A stretch of 64,000 bases of DNA from Syntrophobacterales bacterium (lineage in GTDB: Bacteria; Desulfobacterota; Syntrophorhabdia; Syntrophorhabdales; Syntrophorhabdaceae): assembly GCA_031274925.1 (NCBI GenBank), contig JAISPL010000057.1:1-64000 (forward strand). Reading direction: 5' to 3'. The notes under the pieces are model-generated. The model saw nothing but the letters and a program-made list of their open reading frames with translations, did not search any database and was not told the origin of the DNA. Positions 52,805-62,811 of this stretch are shown piece after piece (within the stretch, counting starts at the first letter, position 1; every line of letters starts with the position of its first letter). Both the position numbers and the translations under genes were made by a program.

Positions 52805-53584
52805 ATGCTAGTCGCAGGCATTGATATAGGCTCCATTACAACGGAGGCGCTCCTCTTTGATCGGGAGAAAGGTATCGTTGGATACAACATACTTCAGACC
52901 GGAGCAGATTCTAAAAAAACGGCTGAGAGTGCCCTCCAGGGAGTCCTTACTGAACCTGGCAAGACCATGTCCGAGTTGTCTTATATTGTGTCAACGGGAT
53001 GTGGAAGGAAACGGGCGATTTTTGCCCAACAGGCGGTAACCGAAATCACGTGCATTGCGAAAGGCGTTAATTTTCTGTTCCCCGATGCGAAGACAATTAT
53101 AGATATTGGCGGACAGGATACGAAAGTGATAAAGGTTGATCAAAGCGGCCGTGTGGTTGAGTTTGAAATGAATGACAAATGTGCCGCAGGCACAGGAAGA
53201 TTTATTGAGGTCATGGCGAAGGCCCTCAATGTGGATTTGAACAAAGTTGGTCCGCTCTCGTTGAGCCACAGGAAGAAACTGACCATCAGCAGTATATGTA
53301 CCGTTTTTGCAGAATCGGAAGTCATTTCCCTGGTGAGTGAAGGCGAGGAACTGGAGGATATTCTCTACGGAATCCATAAGGCTATCGCAGACAGAACAAT
53401 GGGGTTGATCAACAGGGCAGGCGGCATCGAAAAAGAAGTTGTTATGGCAGGCGGTGTAGCCAAAAATTCCGGGGTGGCGAAGGCCCTTGAAAACGCACTT
53501 GGTGCACCCCTCAATATTTATGCGGAACCTCAGATAGTAGGTGCTCTGGGTGCGGCTGTTCTTGCCCTTGAAAAGATCGCCTGA
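52805..53584 (+). CDS. HgdC/BcrD-type acyl-CoA dehydratase/reductase activase
   Basis: 259 aa, the HgdC size. ASKHA ATPase fold: AGIDIGSITTEALLF (phosphate 1), IDIGGQDTKVIKVD (phosphate 2), cluster-ligand cysteines in NDKCAAGTGRF and ISSICTVFAESEV, and VMAGGVAKNSGV (adenosine). A homodimer with one iron-sulfur cluster gives ATP-driven electrons to 2-hydroxyacyl-CoA dehydratases or benzoyl-CoA reductases. The partner enzyme is not in the window. Confidence 0.93.
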   Translation: MLVAGIDIGSITTEALLFDREKGIVGYNILQTGADSKKTAESALQGVLTEPGKTMSELSYIVSTGCGRKRAIFAQQAVTEITCIAKGVNFLFPDAKTIIDIGGQDTKVIKVDQSGRVVEFEMNDKCAAGTGRFIEVMAKALNVDLNKVGPLSLSHRKKLTISSICTVFAESEVISLVSEGEELEDILYGIHKAIADRTMGLINRAGGIEKEVVMAGGVAKNSGVAKALENALGAPLNIYAEPQIVGALGAAVLALEKIA

Positions 53585-53599
53585 CGAATATTGGTCTCA

Positions 53600-53635
53600 C
53601 AAAGGGCCGGGCTTGTTGTCCCGGCCCTTTTTTTA
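53600..53635 (+). terminator. Rho-independent terminator after the activase
   Basis: AAAGGGCCGGG / CCCGGCCCTTT stem with a short loop and a run of seven T, 16 bases after the stop. Confidence 0.92.
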
Positions 53636-54405
53636 TTGTCTTTAACGTCACCGATGTAAAATTTTCAGGGCGATTTTTTATTTTTTCTGACAACCGGCCT
53701 CAAGAGGTTCTCCGTACAATTTTGGTGCAATTACTCAGATTCATAACGGTTATATTCCGCTCCGCCTCAATCGTCAGCGATGGTAAGTCAATTATATCGC
53801 CCACTGAGACCTCCCTCTCTGACTGATATCAGGAAAAGAATCCTGGATAGTCTTCCCCATTCCTTTTATCTCGGCCTTACCAGTTAAAAGCGCGTAAATA
53901 GTACGGAGTCTCATCGGTGGAGTCCCGGAAGGGTTTCACGGGACTCATCTCTCAAGAAGAGGCGTGGCCTTTTACGGAGAAATTTTCGTAGAATAAGGAG
54001 GGTTCCCACAAAAACCTCAGTCTCTGGAAGCTTCTCTAAAAGAGGCCTGCCGCTAGCTATGGCGTTTAAAGATAAGGGAAATTATCAGCCTCGAAGAAAG
54101 AAGGCAATTCGGAACTTCTTATCCATAACGTCATGTGGGCTTTCGGGGGATATATAAGCGGCAAGAGACCCTACCCTTTAGAGGGGCGCATGACATGCCA
54201 TATATAGACGAAATGAGAGAGAGTCTCCTTGCGGTCTGCTGTAAAAGGGATATTTGGAATAGGCGGTCAGGGAGAGGTGATGGAAGGAAAAAAGAGTAGG
54301 GGAGGGGAAAGTCTTGATAATTTGCGAAGTTGAGGTTATATTAAAAGAAATTAGCACCCATAAGGATGGACGCAGAACGGTCCGCTCGTATAGTTTTCTG
54401 GAGGA
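53636..54405. other. Long intergenic region before tig
   Basis: About 770 bp with no supported gene or recognised RNA. One short plus-strand frame from about 54193 (MPYIDEMRESLLAV...) has no ribosome site and stops after some 30 codons. The tig promoter lies at its right end. Confidence 0.5.
54314..54342 (+). promoter_or_regulatory. Promoter of tig-clpP-clpX
   Basis: TTGATA at 54314-54319, 17-bp spacer, TATATT at 54337-54342, 70 bp before the tig start. Confidence 0.75.
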
Positions 54406-54411
54406 ATGTTT

Positions 54412-55692
54412 ATGAAAGTCGAAGTCACGAATATTGATCAGGTAAGGAAGAAAGTAGAGGTTATTCTTCCAGAAGAAATGGTAAAGGAATTGGAGAACGA
54501 GATCTATGACGAACTTAAAAAGCAGGCAAAGATAAGGGGCTTCAGACCGGGGAAGACCCCGAAATCAATCATTGCCGCTTATTACAAGGATTACGTCGAT
54601 GAGGAGTTGAAGAAGAGGATGGTCCAAACGACCATGCCCGAGGCTCTTTCCACGGCGGCGATATCGCCGGTTACAGAACCTTTCGCGGATTTCATTGAGA
54701 GCGACGGGCAGCGGGGATACACTCTTGAATGCGAGGTGCAACCCGAGTTTGAGGTTCCCGAGTACAAGGGCATTGAGATTGAGGTCGCGAAGATTGCTGT
54801 GACCGATGAAGAGTTGAATGGACGGCTGGACGGCATCAGGAACATGCATGCGGAAATGCATATGAGAGAAGAGGATTCTGCGGCTGCAAAAGGAGACTTT
54901 CTCATTATAAAATATCAGGGATATGTGGACGGCAAACCGGAGAAGGACATCGCGACCGAGGGATATCCTCTTGAACTGGGGACCACCACTTTGCTTGCCG
55001 ATTTTGAGACAGCGCTTATTGGAATGAAGGCTGGCGAGGAAAAAGACGTAACGATCGACTTCCCGGACGACTATCCAGACACCAGCATCGCATCGAAAAC
55101 AGTAGTATTCCATGTTACGGTAAAGGAAATAAGAGAGAAGAGACTGCCTGATCTGAACGATGAGTTCGCAAAGGACCTTTCTTTCGACAGCATGGAAGCG
55201 ATGAGAGTGGCCATCACGAAAGAGATGGAGAAGGAAAAGGAAGTCGGAGAAAACCGGAACGTTCACCAGCAAATCACCAGAGCGCTCGTCTCGCGTGTAG
55301 ATATACCCGTACCAGAGAGATATCTTGAGAAGCGAACGACGGCCATGGTGGAAGAAGCAAAATCACGCTTCAGGGGCCAGGGGCAGACCAGTGCGGAAGA
55401 AGACAGGGCGCTCGACGAAAACTTGAGAAAGGAGTTCGGCCCGAGAACGGAGGAACGGATCAAAGCGGAGATGATATTCGTGAAGATCGCCGAAAAAGAG
55501 GAGATAACGGTAAGCGAGGACGAGGTTACCGAGAAGATAAAAAAATTTGCGGAGGACGCGAAGCGTCCATATTCCGAGGTCTATGATTTTTACAGGCAAT
55601 ACGATCTCATGGGAGGCCTGAGGCAGGGCATTATGGAAGAAAAGACCGTGGAACTGATTCGAAGCCACGCGGTGGTAAAGGAGAAGCAATGA
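54412..55692 (+). CDS. tig: Trigger factor
   Basis: 426 aa from the second ATG (54412), which is 7 bases after GGAGG; the first ATG (54406) is too close to it. The ribosome-binding domain has the signature [10 protein letters not shown] (GFRxGxxP). Then a PPIase domain ([15 protein letters not shown] ... [20 protein letters not shown]) and a long helical chaperone domain. It folds nascent chains at the ribosome exit. ATGA overlap with clpP. Confidence 0.95.
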   Translation: MKVEVTNIDQVRKKVEVILPEEMVKELENEIYDELKKQAKIRGFRPGKTPKSIIAAYYKDYVDEELKKRMVQTTMPEALSTAAISPVTEPFADFIESDGQRGYTLECEVQPEFEVPEYKGIEIEVAKIAVTDEELNGRLDGIRNMHAEMHMREEDSAAAKGDFLIIKYQGYVDGKPEKDIATEGYPLELGTTTLLADFETALIGMKAGEEKDVTIDFPDDYPDTSIASKTVVFHVTVKEIREKRLPDLNDEFAKDLSFDSMEAMRVAITKEMEKEKEVGENRNVHQQITRALVSRVDIPVPERYLEKRTTAMVEEAKSRFRGQGQTSAEEDRALDENLRKEFGPRTEERIKAEMIFVKIAEKEEITVSEDEVTEKIKKFAEDAKRPYSEVYDFYRQYDLMGGLRQGIMEEKTVELIRSHAVVKEKQ

Positions 55693-56273
55693 ACCTCGTG
55701 CCAATAGTAATCGAGAAAGACGGCAGAGGAGAGCGTGCTTACGATATTTACTCAAAACTGCTGAAAGAAAGGATAGTATTTCTTGGCTCAACCATTGATG
55801 ACAACGTGGCCAACATCGTAATCGCTCAGATGCTCTTTCTTGAGTCCGAAGATCCCGCAAGAGAGATCTCGTTGTATATAAATAGTCCTGGCGGTTACAT
55901 TACCAGTGGGTTGGCCATTTATGATACAATGCAATATATAAAGTCCCCCGTAATCACCATGTGCATAGGCCAGGCAGCAAGCATGGCGGCAGTGCTCCTA
56001 GGAGCTGGAGAAAAAGGAAAGCGCTACGCGTTGCCTCATTCAAAGATACTTATACACCAGCCTTTAGGGGGCGCCCAGGGGCAGGCGACGGACATAGGTA
56101 TCCAGGCAAAAGAGATACTTCGGACGCGGGAAGAGTTAAACAGCATCCTTTCGCATCACACCGGACAGCCCAACGACAGGATCGTGCTTGATACCGAGAG
56201 AGATTTCTACATGACCGCCATCCAAGCAGTAGAATATGGTATTATAGATGAGATCGTGGAGAAAAGAAAATGA
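55689..56273 (+). CDS. clpP: ATP-dependent Clp protease proteolytic subunit
   Basis: 194 aa. Catalytic Ser in [13 protein letters not shown], His in [14 protein letters not shown], and Asp in [21 protein letters not shown] near the N-terminus. Forms the tetradecameric peptidase served by ClpX. Overlaps tig and clpX by 4 bp each (ATGA). Confidence 0.96.
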   Translation: MNLVPIVIEKDGRGERAYDIYSKLLKERIVFLGSTIDDNVANIVIAQMLFLESEDPAREISLYINSPGGYITSGLAIYDTMQYIKSPVITMCIGQAASMAAVLLGAGEKGKRYALPHSKILIHQPLGGAQGQATDIGIQAKEILRTREELNSILSHHTGQPNDRIVLDTERDFYMTAIQAVEYGIIDEIVEKRK

Positions 56274-57529
56274 CAATGATCAAGAAAAATAACGGGAGGA
56301 CGGTGAAATTGCATTGTTCTTTTTGCGGTAAAAGTCAGGACGAAGTTAAGAAATTGATTGCGGGCCCGATGGTTTATATTTGCAACGAGTGTATTGAACT
56401 CTGCAACGAGATCATACAGGATGAGGCAAAAAAAGAAAGGTTTGATTACATCAAGACATCCATACCTAAGCCCCATGAGATCAGAAAACTCCTTGATGAG
56501 TACGTAATAGGTCAGGACTACGCGAAAAAGATTCTCGCCGTCGCCGTCTATAATCACTACAAGCGGATTGAGGCAAAGGGCAACTTCGACGACATTGATA
56601 TCCAGAAAAGTAACATTCTCATGATCGGACCCACCGGTTCAGGAAAGACACTCTTAGCCCAGACTCTGGCGAAGGTACTCCATGTACCCTTCACCATAGC
56701 AGATGCGACGACCCTCACCGAGGCCGGATATGTGGGCGAGGATGTTGAGAATATAATCCTTTACCTTCTCCAGGCGGCGGATTACAACATCGAAAAAGCG
56801 GAGAGAGGTATCGTATATATTGATGAGATCGACAAGATCTCGAAAAAAACGGACAGTCCCTCAATTACGAGAGATGTATCGGGCGAAGGCGTCCAGCAGG
56901 CCCTTCTCAAAATAATAGAGGGAACAGTCGCCAATGTGCCACCGAAGGGTGGGAGAAAACACCCCCAACAGGACTACATCAAGGTGGATACCACGAACAT
57001 TCTCTTCATATGCGGAGGGGCTTTCAACAGTATGGACTCCATCGTTGCAGGGCGTATTGGCAAGAAGGGGTTGGGTTTCGGGGCCGAGATTGAGGGCGGA
57101 AGGGACAAGAAGTATTTTGAGCTGATGAGAGAAATCCAGCCCGAAGACCTTTTGAAATACGGGCTTATCCCGGAGTTTATCGGAAGGTTGCCCATCATCG
57201 CGACCCTTGACGAACTGAGCGAAGACAACCTCGTGGAGATATTGAAGAGGCCGAAAAACGCAATCTCGAAGCAGTACAAGAAACTCTTTGAGCTGGAAAA
57301 CGTGAAGCTCACCTTTACCGAAGGCGCCCTCCGGGGCATTGCCAGAGAAGCTACGAAAAAGAAGACAGGCGCCAGGGGTTTACGATCCATCTTGGAGAAA
57401 ATCATGCTCGACATCATGTACGAGATCCCGACGCTCTCCAACGTGAAGGAGTGCGTGGTAAACGAGGATGTCGTTGTGAGTCATGAAAGGCCGATAATGA
57501 TTTACGAAGAGGAAGCTGAGATTGCGTGA
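56270..57529 (+). CDS. clpX: ATP-dependent Clp protease ATPase subunit ClpX
   Basis: 419 aa. N-terminal zinc domain (CSFCGKSQ ... [11 protein letters not shown]), Walker A GPTGSGKT, Walker [10 protein letters not shown], ClpP-contact IGF-type loop present as [11 protein letters not shown], and sensor region [12 protein letters not shown]. Unfoldase that feeds ClpP. Third gene of tig-clpP-clpX; lon, which often follows, is replaced here by tRNA genes. Confidence 0.96.
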   Translation: MTMIKKNNGRTVKLHCSFCGKSQDEVKKLIAGPMVYICNECIELCNEIIQDEAKKERFDYIKTSIPKPHEIRKLLDEYVIGQDYAKKILAVAVYNHYKRIEAKGNFDDIDIQKSNILMIGPTGSGKTLLAQTLAKVLHVPFTIADATTLTEAGYVGEDVENIILYLLQAADYNIEKAERGIVYIDEIDKISKKTDSPSITRDVSGEGVQQALLKIIEGTVANVPPKGGRKHPQQDYIKVDTTNILFICGGAFNSMDSIVAGRIGKKGLGFGAEIEGGRDKKYFELMREIQPEDLLKYGLIPEFIGRLPIIATLDELSEDNLVEILKRPKNAISKQYKKLFELENVKLTFTEGALRGIAREATKKKTGARGLRSILEKIMLDIMYEIPTLSNVKECVVNEDVVVSHERPIMIYEEEAEIA

Positions 57530-57533
57530 AACG

Positions 57534-57562
57534 TTGACATTTAGTTCAGAAGTTGTTATATA
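57534..57562 (+). promoter_or_regulatory. Promoter of the tRNA-Val/tRNA-Asp pair
   Basis: TTGACA at 57534-57539, 17-bp spacer, TATATA at 57557-57562; it begins 4 bases after the clpX stop. Confidence 0.75.
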
Positions 57563-57577
57563 TAATTACCGAACAAT

Positions 57578-57652
57578 GGGCGGGTAGCTCAGCGGGAGAG
57601 CATCGGCCTTACAAGCCGGGGGTCACAGGTTCAAAACCTGTTCCGCCTACCA
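57578..57652 (+). tRNA. tRNA-Val (anticodon TAC)
   Basis: Acceptor GGGCGGG / TCCGCCT, D arm GCTCAGCGGGAGAGC, anticodon stem CGGC/GCCG with loop CTTACAA giving TAC, T arm ACAGGTTCAAAACCTGT and encoded 3' CCA. Confidence 0.95.
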
Positions 57653-57658
57653 TTTTAC

Positions 57659-57736
<78 letters not shown>

Positions 57737-57751
57737 TTTATGACTTGAACA

Positions 57752-57788
57752 CAGGGGGTTAGGAAATCCTAACCCCCTGATTCTTTAA
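57752..57788 (+). terminator. Rho-independent terminator of the tRNA operon
   Basis: CAGGGGGTTAGG / CCTAACCCCCTG, a perfect 12-bp stem with loop AAAT, followed by ATTCTTT. Confidence 0.9.
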
Positions 57789-57866
57789 TTATTGTAGCCT
57801 CCCCGTGAAGGAGCGGGTAAGACCGTTTACCCCGCGAACAATAGCCTCATAGGCAGCGGACGGAGA

Positions 57867-58721
57867 ATGAATGGATCCGATAATATTCATCAAGGAATAG
57901 ATGATGGCGTGGCGCTCGTTTCGATAATAGTCACTACTTACAACAGAAAATCCTATCTCAAACAAGCGGTTCTTTCCACTCTCTCTCAGGACTATCCCGA
58001 AAAGGAAATAATCGTGGTCGACGATGGCTCGACGGACGATTCCGCTGAGGAGGTCCAGGGGTTGCCGGTTTCTTATCTGTATAAAGAGAACGGGGGGATA
58101 AGCAGTGCGCGGAATGCAGGCATAAAGGCATCAAAGGGGGACTTCCTCGCTTTTCTCGACGTGGATGATTTGTGGCTCAAGGGCAAACTTTCCGTACAGA
58201 TGAAGTTAATGGATATGGAGGGATTCAAGGTCTCGTACACCGATGAGATCTGGATCAGAAACGGGAAAAGAGTCAACCAGAAGTTGAGGCACAGAAAATA
58301 TACGGGATGGATATTTGAGCAGTGCCTGCCGCTCTGCATCATAAGCCCCTCCTCGGTGGTGATAAAGAGGGATGTTCTTGATTCCTCAGGTCTTTTCGAC
58401 GAAAACCTGGCCGTATGCGAGGATTATGACCTCTGGCTCAGAATATCGTGCCGATATCCGGTCCTTTTCATTGAAAAACCGCTTATCGTGAAGACGGGTG
58501 GTCACGCGGATCAGCTTTCCAGAAAATACGAGGCAATGGATCGATTCAGAATCGAAAGTCTTGTCAAGTTATTGAAGTCCGAAACCCTTTCTCGCGGGAT
58601 GCGCGGCTTGGCCCTTCGGGAACTGTGCAATAAATGCCGTATTTACGCAATGGGAGCGAAAAAAAGAGATAAACGCGAAGAGGTGGCACACTACCTTTCG
58701 CTCCCGGATCAATTCATGTGA
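57867..58721 (+). CDS. Family 2 glycosyltransferase
   Basis: 284 aa. GT-A fold: VSIIVTTYNRKSYLKQAVLSTL, VVDDGSTDDS (nucleotide), NGGISSARNAGI, and the DxD-type metal motif in FLDVDDLW. The later ED of VCEDYDLWLRI is the usual catalytic acidic pair. Transfers a sugar, probably to an envelope polysaccharide. No other sugar-transfer genes are adjacent. No membrane helices, so peripheral. Confidence 0.9.
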   Translation: MNGSDNIHQGIDDGVALVSIIVTTYNRKSYLKQAVLSTLSQDYPEKEIIVVDDGSTDDSAEEVQGLPVSYLYKENGGISSARNAGIKASKGDFLAFLDVDDLWLKGKLSVQMKLMDMEGFKVSYTDEIWIRNGKRVNQKLRHRKYTGWIFEQCLPLCIISPSSVVIKRDVLDSSGLFDENLAVCEDYDLWLRISCRYPVLFIEKPLIVKTGGHADQLSRKYEAMDRFRIESLVKLLKSETLSRGMRGLALRELCNKCRIYAMGAKKRDKREEVAHYLSLPDQFM

Positions 58722-59035
58722 CGGGAGGCTTGGGCGTCAGTCTCCACTTCCCGGAGACTATAGGTCACCAGTTGCTTGGGGGCAACTGACGCCGGCGCCC
58801 GTCAAAGTCTCTGTGCCTCGCCTGGTTCCACTGTCGGACCTATTCAAATAGCAATCCTACCTATGGCATTACATAAAGTTTACGCGAAAGATTCTCGACG
58901 ATGAGCGTCTTCAGCACGTCACAGGTGTGAAGCCTGACTCCATCAGACCATCCGCGCAGGCGTGCAGGCCGCAGAATGAAGATATCGAAGACAACAAGGA
59001 TGAATCGGCTCAATTGCCTTCCGCGTGTATATTCA
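58722..59035. other. Intergenic region without supported gene
   Basis: About 310 bp; GC-rich repeats such as CTCCACTTCCCGGAG and TTGCTTGGGGGCAA could form small hairpins, but no T run or gene was recognised. Confidence 0.4.
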
Positions 59036-59133
59036 CCGCGTCAAATGAATCGAATAGATGCAAGATACTACGCAGCCGAGACTTGAGCCAGCCCCAGAAA
59101 CGTTCAATCAAGTTTAGTTCCAGTGAGGGTTAA
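59036..59133 (-). pseudogene. IS630-type transposase C-terminal remnant, copy C
   Basis: Minus-strand frame LELNLIERFWGWLKSRLRS, then ILHLFDSFD. It is the same segment of the IS630-type transposase as at 28958 and 31770, and nearly identical at nucleotide level through the core. The rest of the element is missing. Confidence 0.72.
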
Positions 59134-59183
59134 GACAGGCCCCCATTTTAACTTGTGACGGTCCTGCCCCTATAATATGGGAA

Positions 59184-60471
59184 ATGACACACGATACGCC
59201 ACGCACTCAATCAGGGCTGAAATTTGCAGCCCGCGCCTTCAGACTTAAGAATTATCGGCTTTTTTCGTTGGCCAGGACATCTCCCTGTTTGGCACCTGGA
59301 TGCAACAAATCGCTATGAGCTGGCTCATCTATAGCCTCACCGGGTCTCCGTTTTACCTCGGTCTCATCGGTTTCACCGGCCATATCCCCATATTTCTTTT
59401 CTCATCTTTTGCAGGGTTCTTGCCGACAGATATGACCGTCGCCACCTCCTCATATTTATCCAAATGCTGTCCATGATACAGGCTTTTCTCTTTGCAGTCT
59501 TTACCTTTACTCATTACGTGTTCATTTGGCATATTGCACTGCTCAGCATATTTCTTGGGTGCATGAACGCTTTCGACATGCCGATCAGACAGTCCTTTGT
59601 GGTGGAAGTCGTGGGTAACAGAAAAAACCTCAAGAACGCCATTTCCCTCAACTCGTTCATGTTCAACGGCGCCAGGCTTGTGGGCCCTTCCATCGCCGGG
59701 GTTTTGATCGGGATTACGGGCGAAGGTACATGCTTTCTTCTGAACGGATTCAGTTTCCTTGCGGTCATCGCAGCTCTTCTTCGAATGAAAATGCCGCTAA
59801 AAAAGAAAGTGAAGCCCAAGGCGCAGTCCTTCACGGTTTCAGAGAGGGATACAGGTATGCGTCGGGGTTTCTTCCCATTCGGTATATCCTGCTTTTTCTC
59901 GTGCTCATGAGTTTGTCGTACCAGGTGCTTCTGCCTGTCTTCGCAAAAGACATACTTCATGGTGGATCGGGCACTTTAGGATGCCTCATGGGAGCTGCGC
60001 AGGCAGGAGGAGCTCTTACGGGAGCTCTCTATCTTGCATCCAGGCGAACAGTACGCGGTCTCGGCAGGGTTGGTCGTGATCGCAGCATTCATGTTTGGGA
60101 TAAGCCTTATTGCTTTCTCCATGTTCCGCTATCTCGTTATGTCCGTCTTCCTCATATTCGCCGTGGGTTTCAGTGTGACGCTGCAGACCATCTCATGTAA
60201 CACGATCCTCCAAACCATCGTTCATGAAGAGATGAGGGGTAGAGTCATGGGCTTTCTGGCGATGGCATTCATGGGAATGACACCTTTTGAAAATCTTCTC
60301 GCCGGGCTTATCGCAGGTAGGATCGGCGCTCCGAATACCCTTGTCATTAGCGGCGTGACATGCCTCGCCGCAGGGTTTTTCTTTTACGTCCGCCTCCCGG
60401 CGATACAGAAACTCGTCCGGCCCATCTATGCCAGGATGGGTATCATCCGGATACCTGATGACCTCCGGTGA
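59184..60471 (+). pseudogene. Frameshifted MFS transporter (EntS-like exporter)
   Basis: Pieces in changing frames rebuild a 12-helix major facilitator protein. They are FAARAFRLKNYRLF; then GQDISLFGTWMQQIAMSWLI and TGSPFYLGLIGF; then AFDMPIRQSFVVEVVGNR and LNSFMFNGARLVGPSIAGVL; then GYRYASGFLPIRYILLF; and finally LQTISCNTILQTIVHEEMRG and RVMGFLAMAFMGM. Frame changes lie near 59255 (T run), 59415, about 59835 and about 60066. The family includes enterobactin-type exporters with a similar MFS_3 layout. At least four shifts in 1.3 kb make it nonfunctional unless the assembly is poor here. Confidence 0.82.
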
Positions 60472-61600
60472 CGAGCGTTGCGAATGAGTTCATGATCGCT
60501 GCACCCATCCTTCCGCGAGATCGTCATCACGTACTTGATGTACCTTGAATTCCTTGTCTTGTAATCTGCGGCCAGAAACGTAATCCGCTGCTTCGGTTGG
60601 AGTGAGTTTATGATCTCTGAAAAGCTCTCCAAGCCTGCTACACTGACCGTTTATCTCAACAGCATATCGCCGAAAAGTTCTATGGTCAACCTACACCATG
60701 ACTGCCCCCCCCAGCCCGTATTTTGCCCGCTTCTTTGGGCGTCCGAGCCTTACTTTAGCTCCCGCGCTGCTTGACCGACGATGTCAGTACATTTTTGACA
60801 GACCCCCCCCGCAGGGCGCGAAGTTGCCGCAGTTGCGGCGCAGAAATACGCCGAAAAGAGTTGCCCGTTGCAGATTGAATCTCCAAAGGTAAAATACAGC
60901 GAAGATTCAACAGCTTTCTTGACGGAAAAAACACGGCAGAATAGTATCTATTTCAAATACCGAAGTGTTGACATTTAGCAAGTTTTTGAGCCTGTACATC
61001 AGCATGGATGCTATGCTGTTATACCCCATTCGGGGAGGCTGAATGGTTTTATACACTACCGTCTTGAACGGGGTCTTGTGTATTCTAAGGGGAGTTTGTA
61101 TGTCAGAAATGAAATACTCAAAAAACACTATCACAACCACGAAAGCCGGACAGACTGACCTTGTTGAAGTGTATCGACAAGGCCACATACGGGATTAAAG
61201 TCCATTTCCGCCTGACAAACAGGGAAACTATGATGATAAAGCCAAACATATGTTTCGGAATGAAGGTTGTCCAAATGTAAATATTTTGGAAATTTGATTA
61301 AAAAGTTGGTGACATTTTGTTTCAGGATTGACTATGCGATCTTTGTTGCCTGAGGATGTTATCCCTGCGATCTTTGAGGGCCATGTTCTACAATAAAAAC
61401 CATTCTACACGTCTTTTTTCCCGCATGACCAGTGTCTTAACGCCCGTAAATGGAAAATTCAACCCTTTTCCGCACGGCACTGTATTTTCCCGTGAACTAT
61501 AGAAAAGCTAATTTGCGGAGAGCCTCCGGCTCAGACGAAGCTCTCCACATTTTTACAAGATGTTTTATTTGTCGGACGCTACGTGGGGGAGGAACCGATG
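60472..61600. other. 1.1-kb region without supported gene
   Basis: Only short frames with no family match were found. It has runs of C (60704-60712 and 60804-60811) and a 10-base direct repeat GCGATCTTTG near 61336 and 61368. The stretch near 61300 (GGTGACATTTTGTTTCAGG) could be an insertion-sequence end, but no partner was found. Looks like decayed DNA. Confidence 0.4.
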
Positions 61601-62365
61601 CTACTGGTTCTGCGGTACCCAGACCTTGTGCGAAGGAACCCACTTGCCATCGACCCATTGACCGTGGACCTCAATCCACTGCCCCGGAGGGGCTTTTTCA
61701 TCATTATAGCCCTGGCTTTCTCCGAAAGGCTCTCCCGATGTGCCGAAGGATGGGTTCAACGTCTGGGATTGGTCCAAATAGGTACCAGAAGGAGCTACCA
61801 GATCGTAATCTGGTTCCGTGCTCCCCAAGGCTATTCCCCCCGAATAAGCCCAGTCTCCATAATAGCCGTACGGCGCCCAGTAAGGATAATACGCTGGTCC
61901 CCACCACAATGGGCTGCTCCACCAGGGATAATAAGGCCGTTTAGCGGGATATCCCCACCAAAAGGAATTATAGCCACGCCAATACGGCCGATAACCGTGC
62001 CCGTACCAATATCCATAACCTCGCCAATAACCCAAGTTATGCGAACGAGCGTTCCACCCGGGATTGTACGGACGGATGCTTGGATGATACGGGCGATAAG
62101 CGGTTCCCGGCGTGTGGAACCCTGGATTGACTGCGCCGCGGCTCAAGCCGAAAGACCGGTTCGGAACCATTGGCGCGTGACTGCCACCGAAAAAGCTTCC
62201 CCGTGATCCGCCGAATCCATGGGATCCGCTGAATCCTCCATGACCTCCACCGCCATGACCTCCGAATCCTCCACGGCCTCCACCGCCTCTCGCGTCGCTC
62301 ACGTAAGGAAAAATGAGGCATAAAGCCGCCGCTAAAACCAATCCGACAAAAACGTATCTCTTCAT
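61601..62365 (-). CDS. Secreted Gly/His/Tyr/Trp-rich low-complexity protein
   Basis: 254 aa. Signal peptide (MKRYVFVGLVLAAALCLIF...), then a Gly/His-rich zone (GGGGRGGFGGHGGGGHGG) to about residue 65. Next is a Tyr/Trp/Pro-rich zone (about 85-175: YWRGYGYWYGHGYRPYW, WWSSPLWWGPAYYPYW). It ends in APPGQWIEVHGQWVDGKWVP, a motif shared by several secreted proteobacterial proteins. AGAGGTAAATAA is before the ATG. Structural or surface role likely; function not known. Confidence 0.75.
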   Translation of the reverse strand: MKRYVFVGLVLAAALCLIFPYVSDARGGGGRGGFGGHGGGGHGGFSGSHGFGGSRGSFFGGSHAPMVPNRSFGLSRGAVNPGFHTPGTAYRPYHPSIRPYNPGWNARSHNLGYWRGYGYWYGHGYRPYWRGYNSFWWGYPAKRPYYPWWSSPLWWGPAYYPYWAPYGYYGDWAYSGGIALGSTEPDYDLVAPSGTYLDQSQTLNPSFGTSGEPFGESQGYNDEKAPPGQWIEVHGQWVDGKWVPSHKVWVPQNQ

Positions 62366-62811
62366 TTATTTACCTCTAGGGCAGATGAACGCCGACTTCC
62401 ATGTTTGATGCCCTAACAAAAAGTATAGCAAAATACGTGCCTTGCGGTCAAAAATGTGCAAAGATTTGGAATGGTTGAAGTTATCTTCCAAAACAGAGTG
62501 TCATCTTCTTGATTCTCGGACAATGAATGTCGAAACGGCAAGTTGGCGTCGACAGAATTGTCGACAGCTTCCATGCCGGGCTGTCTTGGTCTGTATCCCT
62601 CGCACTTGATCAGGCCGCACGGATATCCATTATTCATTCCTTTTTGATTATTGAGATGGGTCAGCCGGAGCAGGAGAGTTTCTTTGACTTGCCTGGCAAA
62701 GTCACCCATCGCCTAAAATTCGACAGGCCAGGCAAGTTTTCTTCCCTCTATGTTATCCATTCCATGCTTCTCACCAGCGACAAACGACTGTTTCTCAGGG
62801 ATGCCTTTCGA
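62366..62811. other. Intergenic region with inverted repeat
   Basis: About 445 bp. Open frames on both strands overlap and have no motifs. An 11-bp inverted repeat (62687-62737) is the main feature. Confidence 0.45.
62687..62740 (+). repeat. 11-bp inverted repeat followed by T run
   Basis: ACTTGCCTGGC (62687-62697) and GCCAGGCAAGT (62727-62737) with a 29-nt loop; TTTT follows on the plus strand. The nearest gene, prmA, ends 72 bp to the right on the minus strand, so the repeat may terminate in either direction. Confidence 0.5.

Noticed and set aside
53636-54405. Possible structured RNA (6S, tmRNA or SRP RNA) in the 770-bp gap
   Set aside because: None of the conserved core sequences of these RNAs could be found by eye; covariance-model search would be needed.
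54565-55272. A 235-codon minus-strand frame
   Set aside because: Opposite trigger factor, without any recognisable motif.
62413-62709. 98-codon frame downstream of prmA on the minus strand
   Set aside because: No ribosome site or known family; an inverted repeat lies inside it.
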